A stretch of 5,032 bases of DNA from contig CAMXVQ010000053.1 in NCBI GenBank assembly GCA_947252455.1, positions 1 through 5,032 of the forward strand. The letters are read 5' to 3'. The position numbers and the translations under genes are program-made. Position 1 is the first letter of the stretch, and each line of letters starts with the position of its first letter. Shown here piece after piece: positions 4,744-5,032 of the stretch. The DNA is from an uncultured Atopobium sp. (GTDB taxonomy: Bacteria; Actinomycetota; Coriobacteriia; Coriobacteriales; Atopobiaceae). Under the pieces are notes generated by a model. It was not told where the DNA came from and did not search any database. It worked only from the letters and a program-made list of their open reading frames with translations.

Positions 4744-5032
4744 ATAGAAAATATTTTAATTTGACTTTGTGTTATGCAGGAGCAGCTGCAGCCAGCGGTG
4801 TTTTTTATCGCGAGTTTACCAAATACTGTGATTTTATCGGCGCAACAAGCTTGGGTAAAGTGCATACGCATCTTTTTATTTTAGGAATGTTTGTATTTTT
4901 ACTATTAGCTCTATTTACCCGTACGCAGGCGTTGGAGAAAAACAAAACGTTTCGCATTTTTTTGTATGTGTATAATCTTGGCTTGCCGAGCTTGGCTTTA
5001 TCTATGACTATGCGAGGCATAATTCAGGTTAC
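4740..5032 (+). CDS. DUF2871-family membrane protein, N-terminal part
   Basis: The first 97 residues are present; the gene runs off the right edge. Its ATG overlaps the preceding TGA (ATGA), with AAAGGA upstream inside the previous gene, a typical sign of translational coupling. A first hydrophobic stretch (about 6-23) is followed by GVFYREFTK (20-28), then KVHTHLFILGMFVFLLLALF (40-59) with His42 and His44 at the start of a second membrane helix, and a third segment (about 71-97). YREFTK plus the H-T-H-L motif match what I know of DUF2871, a family of uncharacterised small membrane proteins. Paired histidines at a helix start are reminiscent of heme or metal ligands, but that is only a suggestion. 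Confidence 0.8.
   Translation, partial: MNRKYFNLTLCYAGAAAASGVFYREFTKYCDFIGATSLGKVHTHLFILGMFVFLLLALFTRTQALEKNKTFRIFLYVYNLGLPSLALSMTMRGIIQV

Overview
This is a chromosomal fragment of about 42-43% GC (rough hand estimate) from a bacterium that uses ordinary Shine-Dalgarno sites. Protein flavour (a coriobacterial-looking flippase-like membrane protein, the IscS/MnmA sequence style, and a DUF2871 protein) suggests an Atopobiaceae or other coriobacterial actinobacterium of the Fannyhessea/Atopobium kind. A low-GC Firmicute or a Saccharibacteria-like source for some genes is not excluded. No database search was possible, so the taxonomy is inference.

Left half (1-2987, minus strand): three genes are read leftwards. 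The first is a cysteine desulfurase (IscS/NifS class, 405 aa). It is followed at a short distance by the tRNA 2-thiouridylase MnmA. After an 87-nt gap comes the start of a flippase-like (UPF0104/MprF transmembrane-region type) integral membrane protein that runs off the window. The desulfurase next to mnmA is the arrangement known from the YrvO-MnmA pair of Bacillus, where the desulfurase hands sulfur directly to MnmA for the wobble-uridine modification of Lys, Glu and Gln tRNAs.

Middle (2988-3415): a 428-nt divergent intergenic region. It holds a TATAAT box facing the desulfurase gene and a very strong promoter (TTGACA, 17 nt, TACAAT) facing right. Behind that promoter are a perfect palindrome, CTGAACAATGTTCAG, and a leader of about 150 nt. 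The leader could encode a 40-residue cysteine-rich peptide whose ATG lies at the predicted transcription start, and it can also fold into a nested stem-loop.

Right half (3416-5032, plus strand): a small regulator-plus-membrane cassette. It has a TetR/AcrR-type repressor (187 aa), a stem-loop that may terminate its transcript, a second copy of the palindrome, a 225-aa protein with about seven membrane segments and no recognised function, and a DUF2871 membrane protein that overlaps it by 4 bp and is cut by the window end. The identical 13-bp core TGAACAATGTTCA in front of both the repressor gene and the membrane-protein gene is the clearest regulatory signal here. It predicts that the TetR protein controls itself and the two membrane proteins. 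What the cassette does (export, sensing, or a heme/redox-related membrane function) cannot be told from the sequence.
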